From assembly GCA_034401135.1 (NCBI GenBank), contig JAWZSP010000001.1, positions 2,666,001 to 2,730,000 of the forward strand: DNA of 64,000 bases, read 5' to 3'. Numbering within the stretch: the first letter of the stretch is position 1; each line of letters starts with the position of its first letter. The notes beneath the pieces are model-generated. The model was not told the DNA's origin, made no database searches, and was given only the letters and a program-made list of their open reading frames with translations. The stretch is from Volutella citrinella. Taxonomy: Eukaryota; Ascomycota; Sordariomycetes; Hypocreales; Nectriaceae. Below, in pieces: positions 1-11,183 of this stretch. The position numbers were made by a program, and so were the translations under genes.

Positions 1-344
1 ACAAGCAGGATGCGATGCACAAAATGGTGGGCTGGGAAACCGACAGGGGTGCCCTCCTCCCAGCCAGAGTGCAACGCGTGAAGCCAAGTGCTCACGCGTT
101 TTCTCGCGTTTTCGCGTCGCAGCGCCACATGCCTGCCAATTTAACATCTACTGCGCCACACCTCCTCCTTCTGCATGTGCGGAGGTGCGGGAAGCTGGCC
201 GAGTGGCGGCAACGCACGTGGAGATGCCTCGGCTCTGAAGCGGCATCGGCAGTCGCAACGGGGTTGCTTGATCCAAGGCATAACTCTAGCTTCCTCGCAC
301 GGAGATTGAGGATTGGTGCTTCGTCACCAACGCAGCAACTCACG
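1..344. other. Region upstream of PEX1, no gene seen
   Basis: The start codon chosen for PEX1 is at 345, so this stretch is its promoter and 5' leader. Frames open here on both strands but show no family resemblance and are not joined to anything by sensible splice sites. Confidence 0.6.
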
Positions 345-3300
345 ATGGCACCCCGAAAGAATGCGCAATCTGTGCAGGCTGAGATATCGCTGGTCCACCT
401 CAAGAACTGCCTGGTCAACCTGCCACCCTCGTTGGTCTCGCTGTTGGTCAACGTCAATACGGTACGCTCCCCTCGGCTTGACAGCTCTCCTGCGGCACGA
501 AAACTAATCCCACGGTGTAGCCATCACAGAATGTCATTGTCGAATTGAGTTACCGAGATCCCAAAGCGACCAGCGCCAGTTCTCAGCAGCGCTCTGTATT
601 TGTGGGATGGACGGGAATGCCCAGCAAGCGGAGGGTCGCTGCGCCTGTCAGCCGTGATGGAATCAATGGGACAAGAGGCTCGTCGCGCGACCAAGACTCT
701 CCCCTGGTTGAGCTTGATGCGACCCTAGCAAAAACCCTCGAGCTATCAGAGGGCCAGAAGGTCCTCGCCACGATACACCTTGATCCGCCACTCGCGCATA
801 CCATCAACATCGAGCCGCTGACTCCGGACGATTGGGAAATCATCGAGCTGCATGCTGCATTTCTCGAACTGAACCTGCAATACCAGATCCGCGCACTCCC
901 AAACCCTGCATACAAGCTTGAGGACGGCACTGTGGTCCCACCCCATGCCCTGACTCTCCATCTGTCCCCAACATCCACTGCGAACATCAAGATTGTGTCT
1001 TTGGACCCGGCGCCACCTTCGACCTCGCCCTTTGCCAAGCTGTCACCTGATGCCGAGGTTATTGTCGCGCCAAAAACTCGAGCGAAGAACTCGGCCACTT
1101 CCAGCGATCACCGCAGCGTTGCAAGCACCTCCAAATCCAAGAGAAGCGGCGCCAGCACGGTACGCCGTCGCAGCGCAAGGGATGAGCGAAAGCCCACTAT
1201 GTTTCTTCGGGGAGTGGACAGAAGTTCCTGTAAGGAATGGTTCGATGAGGAGATGCCGGGCCCCGACTTTAGTGTCTGGGTTGATCGTGATCTCCTATTC
1301 TCCAACACATTCAGGGGCGTCAATTATGTCACCGTGGATGTCATTAAACCAGCTGGCCTCCAGCCGCCCCATGCCGAGGATGGAACAGCACCACCTCCGA
1401 CGAATGCAGCCACAAAGCTTGTCGCGCATCTCCGGCCATGGATTGACCCTCCTACCAGCCAGACTGTGGCTCTGTCATCTCCGCTCTGTGCAAGCCTCGG
1501 ATGCAAAGGAATGGTTGGAGGCATTGTGAAACTGCAAGCAGCTCCTCAGCAGCTTTCGCGAGGGGCTGTGACAAAAATCAGAGTGTTTCCTTTTGCTACC
1601 AGCGCCAAGGCAAACGAAGGACTCAAGCTTGGTGGTGAGTCCAAGGCGGAGAAGGAAGAGTCGGTGAAACGATTCCGCCAGATCTATTCAACCTCGCTGG
1701 GATCCGATGGGCTCCTGCAAGGGCCCCTGGCTGACGGGACGATTCTTGGGCTCTACGAGGGCCTGGACTCCCCCCAGGGCTGGGACGGAGGCATTGTGAA
1801 ATTCACTTATGGCTCAGAATACGCGTCTCAGGAGCAGAACAAAGAGACGATAAACTGGTTATTGGGCTTGGACTCGAGGCTCGCCATTGAATTCCAGCCG
1901 CCTGTGCCAAGACCATCATGGCTCTCCAGCACGGAGGCCATTGACCGACTGCCCTCTCACGACTCCTTGCTTGTTGGCATTGACTCTCTTCTCGAGAATC
2001 TCCGGTTACAGCTTGCTCACATGTCATCGGTGCTACTAACGGGAGGCATGGGGTCCGGAAAGACCTCCGTAGCCAAGTATCTGGCACAGCAGTTGCGGAG
2101 TGAAAATCTCTTCAACACGATCTATTTCCCGTGTCGACAACTCGTCAACGATGAGACAAGAATCTCAACTATCAAAGAGACATTGACCAGGCTATTCATG
2201 ACTGCTAGCTGGGGCGCAAGACTCAATGGACGGGCTGTGGTTGTTCTGGATGACCTGGACAAACTTTGCCCAGTCGAGACGGAACTTCAGGTCGGAAACG
2301 ACAACGGCCGCAGTCGGCAAGTCAGCGAAACCATAAGCTCCATTGTGAGGCAATACTGCACCAAAGATAGTGGCGTGGTGCTGCTTGCTACAGCTGAAGG
2401 GAAGGAGTCGGTCAATAACGTCATTGTGAGCGGCCATGTCGTCCGGGAAATAATTGAGCTCAAGGCCCCCGACAAAGAGGCAAGGCGCAGGGTGATGGAA
2501 TCCATCGTCAAGCGGGACGCGATCGATCCCATGGACGTCCCTTCGCTGGCCGGCGACGGCAGCAGACCGCAGACTGCCAGCGGCAGCAGTGCAGTTGAAG
2601 ATGACGACGCGGCGTGGATGGATGGCACAAGCCATACGAGCCGAGAGAAGTCGGCGGCCAAAACCAGCGGTTTCATCTTGGACTCGGACCTCGACTTCCT
2701 CGATATCGCGGGATCGACAGATGGTTACATGCCGGGAGATCTGACCGTCTTTGTCTCTCGGGCACGCAACGAAGCCATTATCCGATCTATTGCAGAGTCG
2801 TCCGATTCCGATTCTGAAATCATTCGACTCGGGCGTGTCGACTTTGACAAGGCACTCAAGGGTTTCACGCCTGCGTCGTTGCGGAATGTGTCGCTTCAAA
2901 GCTCTTCGGTCAGCTTCAAGTCCATAGGTGGGCTCCAGGAGACGCGCAAGGTCCTCCTAGAGACGTTGCAGTACCCGACCAAATACGCCCCCATCTTTGC
3001 CCAATGTCCACTCCGGCTTCGATCCGGCCTGCTCCTCTACGGGTTCCCTGGCTGTGGCAAGACTCTCCTCGCCAGCGCTGTGGCGGGCGAGTGCGGGCTG
3101 AACTTTATCAGTGTCAAGGGTCCAGAGATCTTGAACAAGTACATTGGTGCCTCTGAAAAGAGCGTTCGGGATCTCTTCGATCGCGCCTCAGCCGCAAAGC
3201 CCTGTGTCCTCTTTTTCGACGAGTTCGACTCCATTGCGCCCAAGCGCGGCCACGATTCCACCGGTGTCACTGACCGAGTTGTCAACCAGCTGCTCACCCA

Positions 3301-4063
3301 AATGGATGGTGCTGAGGGGTTGTCAGGGGTCTACGTTCTGGCAGCTACATCGCGGCCGGATCTCATTGACCCTGCCCTGCTTCGTCCTGGCCGACTGGAC
3401 AAGTCCCTCCTCTGCGACATGCCAAGCCTAGAGGACCGCGTCGACATCATTAAAGCACTATTCCAAAAGGTGCGCCTGTCGGATCAGTTTGCCGAATCCG
3501 ACGAGCCACTCTTGGACATTGCGCGCCGCACAGAGGGCTTCTCGGGGGCAGACCTGCAGGCTCTGGTATCCAATGCCCAACTGGAGGCGATTCACGATGT
3601 TCTAGATGTGGACCACGCTCCCGCAACCTCGCAGCGACCGAATGGCACGGCGAAAAAATCCAGCACCACCACCAGCACCCCTAGCTTCGTCCAGTTCCGG
3701 TACGGCAAAGACTCGCCTTTGGCGAGCGGAGCCGCCCCTCTGAGCAAGTCGGCGGCGCTTGTTGAGAACACGTCGATCCTCTCCAAGCTGGACGAGATCA
3801 AGGTGGCGCGCAAGCGATCCAGGCAGGCCCACGGCGCGCCCGCTGCAACGGCAGAGAGCAAGGGGCCAGACACGGAGCAGAGAGAGGTCCTCATCGGCTG
3901 GGGCCACCTTGCCAAGGCTCTGGAGAACACCCGTGCCAGTATCAGCTCTGATGAGCGGAGCAGGCTGCAGCGGATCTATCACGAGTTTGTCGTTGGCCGA
4001 AGCGGGCAGATGAAGGACGGCCAGGGCAGCATGGAGATTGGGGGGAGGAGCAGTCTGATGTAA
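345..4063 (+). CDS. PEX1: Peroxisomal AAA+ ATPase Pex1 (peroxin-1)
   Basis: Two exons, 345-461 and 530-4063, joined by a 68-nt intron (GTACGC..ACAG), give 1,216 residues, about the family size. Pex1 pairs with Pex6 in the hexameric motor that pulls ubiquitinated Pex5 out of the peroxisomal membrane. The N-terminal region should hold the double-psi beta-barrel. The first AAA module has a Walker A motif GGMGSGKT near residue 546 and a VLDDLD Walker B near 610, where the glutamate is replaced by Asp, as expected of the weaker D1 ring. The second module is well conserved: GFPGCGKT near 880, FFDEFDS near 935, and the second-region-of-homology motif ending LLRPGRLD near 995. A Ser/Thr/Lys-rich insertion follows at about 1,065-1,130. 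The start at 345 restores the conserved opening MAPRKNAQSVQAEI; without exon 1 the frame at 545 lacks an ATG. It converges with the next gene, with 112 nt between stop codons. Confidence 0.96.
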
Positions 4064-4175
4064 ACATATCAACAGGAACGTAGACTAGTACCGCCTCCCA
4101 CACCAGGGGCCAATGTAATATGATAAACGTCAATGTCGCTCGCTACAGCCGCATGGTGCATTTCCCACCCCCATA

Positions 4176-5243
4176 CTACGCCCGGGCTGCCTTCTCGTCT
4201 TCCAGCATCCTATTGACTGCCTGCAGGGCAGCGGAGTGGACGCCTCTCCTGGCCGCAATCAGCCCATTCCTGTAGTCCAGGTCCCGTCCGACGCCAAAGT
4301 CGACCGGATTACCCTCCAGATCCGTAACAACGCCGCCCGCCTCCGTGAAGATGAGCTGCGCGCCGGCGTGGTCCCATATGTACATCTTGGAATTTGGGCC
4401 TGATGGCACTCGCACGTGCAAGTCGCCGCCGCCCACGATGAGGGCCGCGTACCGCATGTGGGATGACCAGATCTCGGTGGCGGGATAGACGGCGCCGAAC
4501 TCTCTGGCGAGGCGGTCTACAATGTCGTGCCGTGAGGACTTGCTCTGCGCACAGTCGACAAAGTGAAGGTCGGCGGGACTTGGAGGGGAGGCGAGGGTGT
4601 CGAGGGGGGTCGCTGGCTGGAGGGAGTCTGGCATCATTGGTCGCATGGTGGATCCTTGTCCGCGGACCGCGGTGAGCATGATTCCCATACCGTCCTCGTC
4701 GACGCTGGTCTCCTCGACCCGTCCGGTGCGAAGACTCAGGTTGGGGCAGCCGAGGACGCCGAGGACCTCGCGTCCGTCCTGGATCAGGGCGAGCGACACG
4801 GCGTACTGCTGGCCCCGGAGAAAGGTGGCGGTGCCATCTATGGGGTCCATGACCCAGAAACGACCCGTATGGCCGCCCTGGCCTTGGCCGCCGAGGTCGA
4901 TGTCATGGAGCATCTCCTCTACCGACTTGGGCCCCGCGAGCTGAAGCGGACCGGCGGGCGGCTCGTCTCTCGCGGCTTCGACCAGCGAATAGACGCGAGA
5001 GCAAAGGTCCGGGTCGCTTCGCAGGGCGGCAGAATCCTCCTCCCCTAGAAAGGCGTCGTCGGGGAAGGCATCGTGGATGGCGCTGATGAGGAGTGCCTGG
5101 GCGGCGAAGTCGGCAATGGTGACGGGCGAGGCATCAGCTTTGGCTATGCCCGTGACAGTGGAGAGAACCTGACGGGTGAGTTTAGACGCCCGGTGTACTG
5201 CAAGTTCGGCGAATTGCCGCTCGCGGGAAAACTCGCTGGCCAT
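4176..5243 (-). CDS. MET22: 3'(2'),5'-bisphosphate nucleotidase (Met22/Hal2 type)
   Basis: A single exon of 355 residues, typical for the family. The enzyme removes the 3'-phosphate from PAP, the by-product of sulfate assimilation, and in yeast is the target of Li+ and Na+ toxicity. Metal-binding residues of the inositol-monophosphatase fold are visible: the GEED stretch at 67-70, DPIDGT at 133-138, and WDHAGA at 290-295. The core FLRGQQYAVSLALI directly after the second motif is characteristic of the Hal2 branch rather than inositol monophosphatase. One oddity is DPIDGT-A-T, where the Hal2 family usually has DPIDGT-K-G. The ATG at 5243 is followed by a normal N-terminal helix (residues 2-30). 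The closest alternative would be another FIG-superfamily phosphatase. Confidence 0.9.
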   Translation of the reverse strand: MASEFSRERQFAELAVHRASKLTRQVLSTVTGIAKADASPVTIADFAAQALLISAIHDAFPDDAFLGEEDSAALRSDPDLCSRVYSLVEAARDEPPAGPLQLAGPKSVEEMLHDIDLGGQGQGGHTGRFWVMDPIDGTATFLRGQQYAVSLALIQDGREVLGVLGCPNLSLRTGRVEETSVDEDGMGIMLTAVRGQGSTMRPMMPDSLQPATPLDTLASPPSPADLHFVDCAQSKSSRHDIVDRLAREFGAVYPATEIWSSHMRYAALIVGGGDLHVRVPSGPNSKMYIWDHAGAQLIFTEAGGVVTDLEGNPVDFGVGRDLDYRNGLIAARRGVHSAALQAVNRMLEDEKAARA

Positions 5244-6093
5244 GGTGATGAAGCTTCGCCGCGGGTTGGTGGTTCGGTGACGAAGAGTGTGAGGGTGGAG
5301 CAGTTTGTGGTGGCGCGACCCATGTCAACGAAATAATTATCCAGGGTTGTGCATGTCATGATCTAACATCTATCCTCAACAACGAGCTCACAACTTTGCC
5401 AAACATTGGTGGATGACAAAGTCTTCCGAGCTTCACAGAGGCGTGTTGAACATACGCAGGGATTGTACCAGTGCTTCATCTCAATGTTTATGCTGATACT
5501 CTATAACGCCCAAGCAGGTGTAATTGGCTTCGGCAAGGCTGATCCTTTTCTTTCTTTCTTCCCAAGCCAATCAACAGGCCGTCATCGTGCAAGAGTGGAC
5601 ACCCGTCACTCCTTTGGCCCTCTCAAGTCAAGTCCCATCCTCCCGGCTAGGCATTAATGTAACCGGGCATTTCCATTTCCCTCAGACATCAGTGACACCA
5701 CCAAAGCCTGTCTTTTGTCGACACGGGGTCTGTGACCTGACCTTTGATGCATGGCCCAGCTCGTCACAGCTTGTCAAACCCCGGGGGAAAGAGTCTTGCA
5801 AACCAGACACCAAACGAACACCCCGCTAGCCTCATTATTTTTTACTGACAATGCTCAAAGTCGGTTGCAAGGCCAGCACTGTCCCCTGTGAACCTCCTCA
5901 ACGCAGGACCTGTACCATGGATGCAAATAAATCTGGGTATGAGCCTCACCAGGCTCTCTGCGCCACACCAAAGTCAAACCGACATGTGCCAAACGCCAAA
6001 CAATGCAGAAAATGCCAACAAACATTCGGAAACAACCCAGGTATCGCCTGGTATGTCACGAGTATGTTACAGAGACCCCCTGCAACCTGTAAA
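5244..6093. other. Intergenic, MET22 promoter and CHD1 3' flank
   Basis: This 850-nt stretch lies between the MET22 start and the CHD1 stop. A long frame opens across it on the plus strand (5851-6930), but its second half is the antisense of the CHD1 Arg/Asp repeat, so it is not taken as a gene. No RNA gene or repeat was recognised. Confidence 0.6.
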
Positions 6094-9000
6094 TCAAGCC
6101 CCATTTGCCTTGGTCGAGCCAGATCCCGGATTCTTCTTCCGTTTATGCAATGTGCGATACATGTTGCTCAATCTCTCACCAGTAACGCTATTACTAGTGT
6201 CATCAACTGGCCAAAGAGCTGCGAGGAAGTCCCTGCCCAATGTGTTAGCGAAATCAAGACCCAACGTCCTGCTGAACAGATTGCCTTACCAAAAATTCTG
6301 CTTGAGACCCTCGTCTGCCACAGTGGCGGGCAGCTTCTCGTCCAAGTAGGTGCCAATGACGACGAGCTCCACCCCGAATATAGCCGCTCGTTGTTTGCTC
6401 GACTTGACATTGTCTTTTGTCGTCGACAAGATCCGCTCGAAGTTGTCACGGACTGGTTTCAACAAGAACCATATCATCGCATCATTGTCTCGATCTCTCT
6501 GGTCCTTGTTGTCTCCAATCCGTCTCAGCTCGTCGAGACGCCGGAGAGCTTTGGCTCTACGCTCATCCTGCGGCCGGGGGTCGCTTTCACGTGCTCTCTC
6601 GCGATCGCGATCACGGTCACGGTCACGGTCACGTTCACGATCACGATCCCGGTCACGGTCACGGTCACGGTCGCGGTCCCGGTCCCGATCACGGTCATCC
6701 CGGTGTCTATCCAGGCGACGATCGTCTCGCTCCTCGCGATGTCGATGCTTTTCGTGTCGACGCTCATCACCATCTCGACTACGGCGCTTCTCGGCTCGTT
6801 CGCGGTCCTCACCATGTTTGCTCAAACGGCGATGGTCATCGACTCGGCGGTGTTTTGGACTGCGAGAATCTTCGTGAGATTGATGCTTCCGCTTGAAGTC
6901 GGGTCGGGGAGTGCCTCGCTCCTCGGCTAGGCTACGAGAGCGGTGGTGGTCGCCAAGGCCATGATCTCTCTCCCTGTGCTTCTTTGAGGCATGGGGCGCA
7001 GGAGAAGATGTCGCGCTCCCACGATGGCCGTTCGCCAGGTGCTGCTTTTTGTTGTTGCGGTGGTGGTTCTCGACGGCCCTCTGAACGCCTCGGTCATTTG
7101 AATGCTTGGCCTGCAGCACAGACAAGAGGTATTCTGATCGCCGGACCAGATGGACGGCCCCGGGCGCTTTCATCTTGTCATTTCCTTTGCTTCGCTCCTC
7201 CTTCTTCTCGACACGATGCTCCTCCAAGAAGAACTTGTCTGCCATTTCCAAATCAGGGTCATCGCGGATCTGAACCCACGCACCAAATCCATGCCGATCA
7301 ATACCGACAAGGAGCATCGCGTCTTCCTTAGCGCCCCATGGGCAGCTATAGTTCGCGCCTTTAGTTGCGTCGGGAAGTCGAAACGAGTGCCAGTTTTGGT
7401 GGCTGTGAATGGTTTGCCGTAGGATTTGGAGCTGCTTGGGGCGTTCGATTGCAGTCTCAGCGTTGACCTTTTTAAGCTCACCAAAGTCGATGAGAACTGC
7501 TTTTCGGTCCTTCTTGGTCAAACTCTTGCCCATCTTCTTCTCTTCCTCCACGAGCCGAGTCAAGTTGACGTCCACAGCTTCCTGGGCGGATGTGATAAAA
7601 TCGTCCAACACTGACTTGACAAAGGCACTGTCTCTCTCGCCCAACTTGGCTTCCTTGATGATGTCTTCGGCCCGATCATCCATAGATCCGAATCTGAAGT
7701 ATGCCTTGATGAGGTTTCTTTGCTCTTTCTCGTTCAAAGGACGCTTCGGGTCAGCCAGCAAAGCACGGTGTTCTTCTTCCTCTTGTTGCTGTTCCCTTTG
7801 CCGTTTCTTCAACCGATCGGCTCGATCCGTCTCCCTGTTTCGACTCTTGATGGCCGCTCTTCGGGGAGCATTTTCAGCTGCCAACTTGGCGACATAGTCT
7901 TCGTTCTGCCTCTGTTCCTCTTCCGCTTTAATCTCGGCAATCTTTTCGGCGGGGATAATCTGATCCCAATCAAGGTTGATGTCATCCACCTTGACGTCAG
8001 TAATTTGCATGAAGTTGTCCCAGTCAATGCCACCACTGCTCAGATTGATCTTGTCATCGACCTTGGTCTTTGTGATCTCTGCATTCTCGAGAATAGAGTC
8101 GATGTCAAGTTGCTCGAGGCGCTCTTGGTTGCCGCTCTGTTCAAACATCTTGGAAGAACGCATCTTCAAGACCATCTGAATATCCTCGGATGAGGACGGC
8201 CCGTCCGTCTTGAGACCCTTCTTATTTAGTTGCTCCTTCATTGCTGCCTTGCCATCATCCGTTACACCAGCTTGAATCGTGAGGTACTCGAGCAGCAGCT
8301 TGTTGCGTGCACGCTCCAGAACTTCTTCCTCGACGGTCTCCTTGGAAACCAGTCGATAGATGTTAACGGGCTTCTTTTGGCCAATACGGTGCGCTCGGGC
8401 CATGGCTTGCAAGTCTGCTTGTGGGTTCCAATCGGAATCGAAAATAACGACAGTATCTGCAGTCATGAGATTGATGCCGAGACCACCAGCTCGAGTCGAG
8501 AGCAAAAAGCAAAAGTCATCACTATCGTCGGCGTTGAAATGATTGATGGCCATTCGTCGAGGTCCAGCGGCAATGGTTCCATCCAGCCTCTGGAATTTAT
8601 AACCTCGTAAAGACAGGTAGTCACCGAGGATGTCGAGCATTTTTACCATTTGACTGAAGATCAAAACTCGGTGGCCATCTTTCTTCAACTTTGAAAGAAG
8701 TTGGTCGAGAAGCATCATTTTCCCACTGCTGGCAATCAAGCCTTTGATCTGGTCTTCACGGCGGAAACTGCCAGCGAGGACTTTCTCCTCTGCGCCCGGG
8801 AACATGTATGGATGATTGCTGACCTTTTTTAGCTCCATCATGATGTTCAGCAGCGAGTTCTTATGTCCGTTCGTGGCGTCACACAGGGCAGTGTAATTTC
8901 GAGTCAGGATGTTTTTGTAGTAATCCAGTTGCACATCTGACAACTCAACACGAATGATCTTCTCCGTCTTCGGAGGAAGATCAGACTCGACAGTCTCCTT

Positions 9001-11183
9001 GGTTCGGCGCAGAATATATGGGGCAATCGCCTTGTGAAGTTCCTGAAGCTTCTCCTGGGCATCGACAGCAGATAAGGAATCCAAATCTTCGTCGATGTCC
9101 ACTTTACCAGGGTTCAAGAAGTCTAGGAGCGCACCCAACTCCGCCAGGTTGTTCTGGATGGGGGTTCCTGTGATCAGGACCTTGCACGGGACTCCGAAGC
9201 TCAGCAGGCGGGAGTACAGCTGAGATTCACGATTCTTGAGACGGTGCGCTTCGTCGACGGCGAGCGCTTGCCACTTGATCGACTGCAGGAATTGCCAATC
9301 CTGAAGGATGAACTCATACGAGGTCACCAAAATGTTGAACTTCGGCTTCTTTGGATTCCCATCCACGAGCAATTCGTGGTCTCGAATAATGCTTCGAGCA
9401 TCCTCTGGTCCCAGATACACAACGTAATTCAAGTCTGGTGACCAGAAATTGAAAGTGTCGCACCATGCTGGGATGACACTCAAGGGCGCGACGACCAAGA
9501 ACGGCCCCTCTTGTCGGCGAGAGTTGCGCAACCAACTGAGAAACGATACGGTCTGGACCGTTTTCCCCAAACCCATTTCATCGGCAAGAATAACGTTGTT
9601 GCCTCGAGTCCAGTTGAGACACAAGAAGTTGAGGCCCTTTAGCTGGAAGGATCGAAGTTCGCCTCCCGTCACATAGTCAGGCTGGCTCTCTAACTTGACC
9701 ATCCTTGACCGGGTGTCGAGATTCGACTCTTTTCGATCAGACTGCCATGATCGTGAGGCTCTGTCGAGGTACTGGTCAATCTTATCTTGGAACATGCCAC
9801 TGATGTCTGCAACTTCCTCCCAGGTACATTCTTCATATGTAAGGCCTTTCCATTTGATAAAGTATTCAGGGCCTTCGTCACCATCCCTCACGGCAACGAC
9901 TCGTTCTACCTTGGTGAAGTCCTCGAAAGCTTCCTCGTCTCGTTCACGGTCGAGGAAAAACTGCTCCTTGGTCTCGGGAGGGATATCGTCGCCAAATCGA
10001 ATGTCGAGTTCCTGGTCGACGACCTTGCGGAAGTAATTTTCCACCTTCCTGAAGCCGCGGACGTTGCGAAGAGCTTCGATAGTCTCCCATGTGTCATGCA
10101 AATGAGACTTGCCTTGCCACTTTATGAAGTATTCGAAGTCGTGTCGGCTCGCATCATACGTGAGTTCAAGACCATCTTTCAACCGATGTCGGACTACCTT
10201 TTCGACATAGGGTGAATCATCGACGTAGTCGGCAACGTAGAGTGCAGGCGCAAGGTCATCCTCATCTTCATCTTCGACGTCGCTTTCCTCGTATGCGCCC
10301 TGTTGTACCTGGGCGGCGCGCCGACTCGACCATCGCTTTTCAGCAAATGCGATGGCAGGTTGAGATTCACGTTGTAGCCGGGCTTTCTTCTGCAGAGTCC
10401 GTGCCCGTGCACCGCCATACATGTCCGAATCGGAATCGGAGTCGTTCGTCGACGCTCGTAGGGTTGGTGTGCCAATTTTGGATGCTATAGCCAACTCATC
10501 AGACAAGGCCGCGTTATCAAGAAAAGTCCATGCAGCAAGCTTACAAGGTCGTGAGGTCTCAACGCGGCGCCTTTTCGTATTTCGCCGACTCACAGGAGCA
10601 ACATCAGAGTCAGTGTCATCAGAGTCGACCTATTGACAGACGGGTTAGCAAATGCGACGGGAGGTCACGGCCGACGTGTTACGAACAAGCTTGCGTTGCT
10701 CTCTTGGGCGAGTCTATAGGGGCGATTAGTCGTGTTGATCCAAATGCAGGGTGAAAAATTTTCATTGCATACACTTCGGCGAAGTCCATAGAGTTCTGGG
10801 TTGGCTTGGATGTAGTCATCTTCGACGACTGCCACCTTGCGCTTGGAGGCTCGATTCGAATCAGTTGAGCTGGCGTGTTCCTCCACCAAGTCTTCGTCAT
10901 GCTGAGAGGGCACGCTGTCCTCGACCTCCATGTCGAAATCTGCGTCTTGCGACGCGTTATCTTCGCTAGATTGGTCACTGTCGGACATATGCGCATCCTC
11001 ATCGACAACATGAGTCGAATCGTTCGCTTCGACGGATGGCGATGAAGGCGCTCGGTCATGGCGGTCTACTTCGGAAGCATCATTCTCGTCGAGGCGAGCG
11101 GTTTCATCGAATGCGTCCTCGATTTCATCACCAGGCGAAAAATGTCCATTCGAGGGACCCCCTAGCACAGGGGTGGACATCAT
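6094..11183 (-). CDS. CHD1: Chromodomain-helicase-DNA-binding protein 1 (Chd1)
   Basis: Three exons, 11183-10773, 10629-6290 and 6232-6094, give 1,629 residues. Chd1 is an ATP-dependent nucleosome spacing factor that works with transcribing RNA polymerase II. In order: an acidic, Ser/Asp-rich N-terminus, chromodomain 1 at about 277-341, chromodomain 2 at 375-427, a Snf2 ATPase with DEMGLGKT (487-494) and DEAH (596-599), the C-lobe with DSDWNPQADLQAMARAHRIGQ-like helicase motif VI, a SANT/SLIDE-type DNA-binding segment, a long Arg/Asp repeat at about 1445-1485, and a C-terminal helical CHCT domain from about 1522. The last exon follows a TTTTTG/GTAAGG donor and supplies 45 residues (opening WDFLAALWPVDD) that finish the CHCT domain; without it the frame stops 2 nt inside the intron. 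The start uses the first of two adjacent ATGs; a CTGCAG acceptor-like site near 11208 suggests an intron in the 5' leader. Confidence 0.94.
6595..6705 (-). repeat. Coding hexamer microsatellite encoding Arg-Asp dipeptides in CHD1
   Basis: The plus strand shows repeated units close to CGGTCA with scattered substitutions. On the coding strand this gives an almost uninterrupted (RD)n/(RE)n run. Third-position variation shows it is not a fresh expansion. Confidence 0.85.

Noticed and set aside
185..300. TGGCCGAGTGG resembles a tRNA A box (Leu/Ser type)
   Set aside because: No matching B box, acceptor stem or anticodon arm follows, and it lies in the PEX1 leader.
2192..2899. 235-codon minus-strand frame inside PEX1
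   Set aside because: It is antisense to the conserved ATPase region and has no domain of its own.
5851..6930. Long plus-strand frame of 359 codons
   Set aside because: It overlaps CHD1 on the other strand, and its repetitive part is the antisense of the Arg/Asp repeat.
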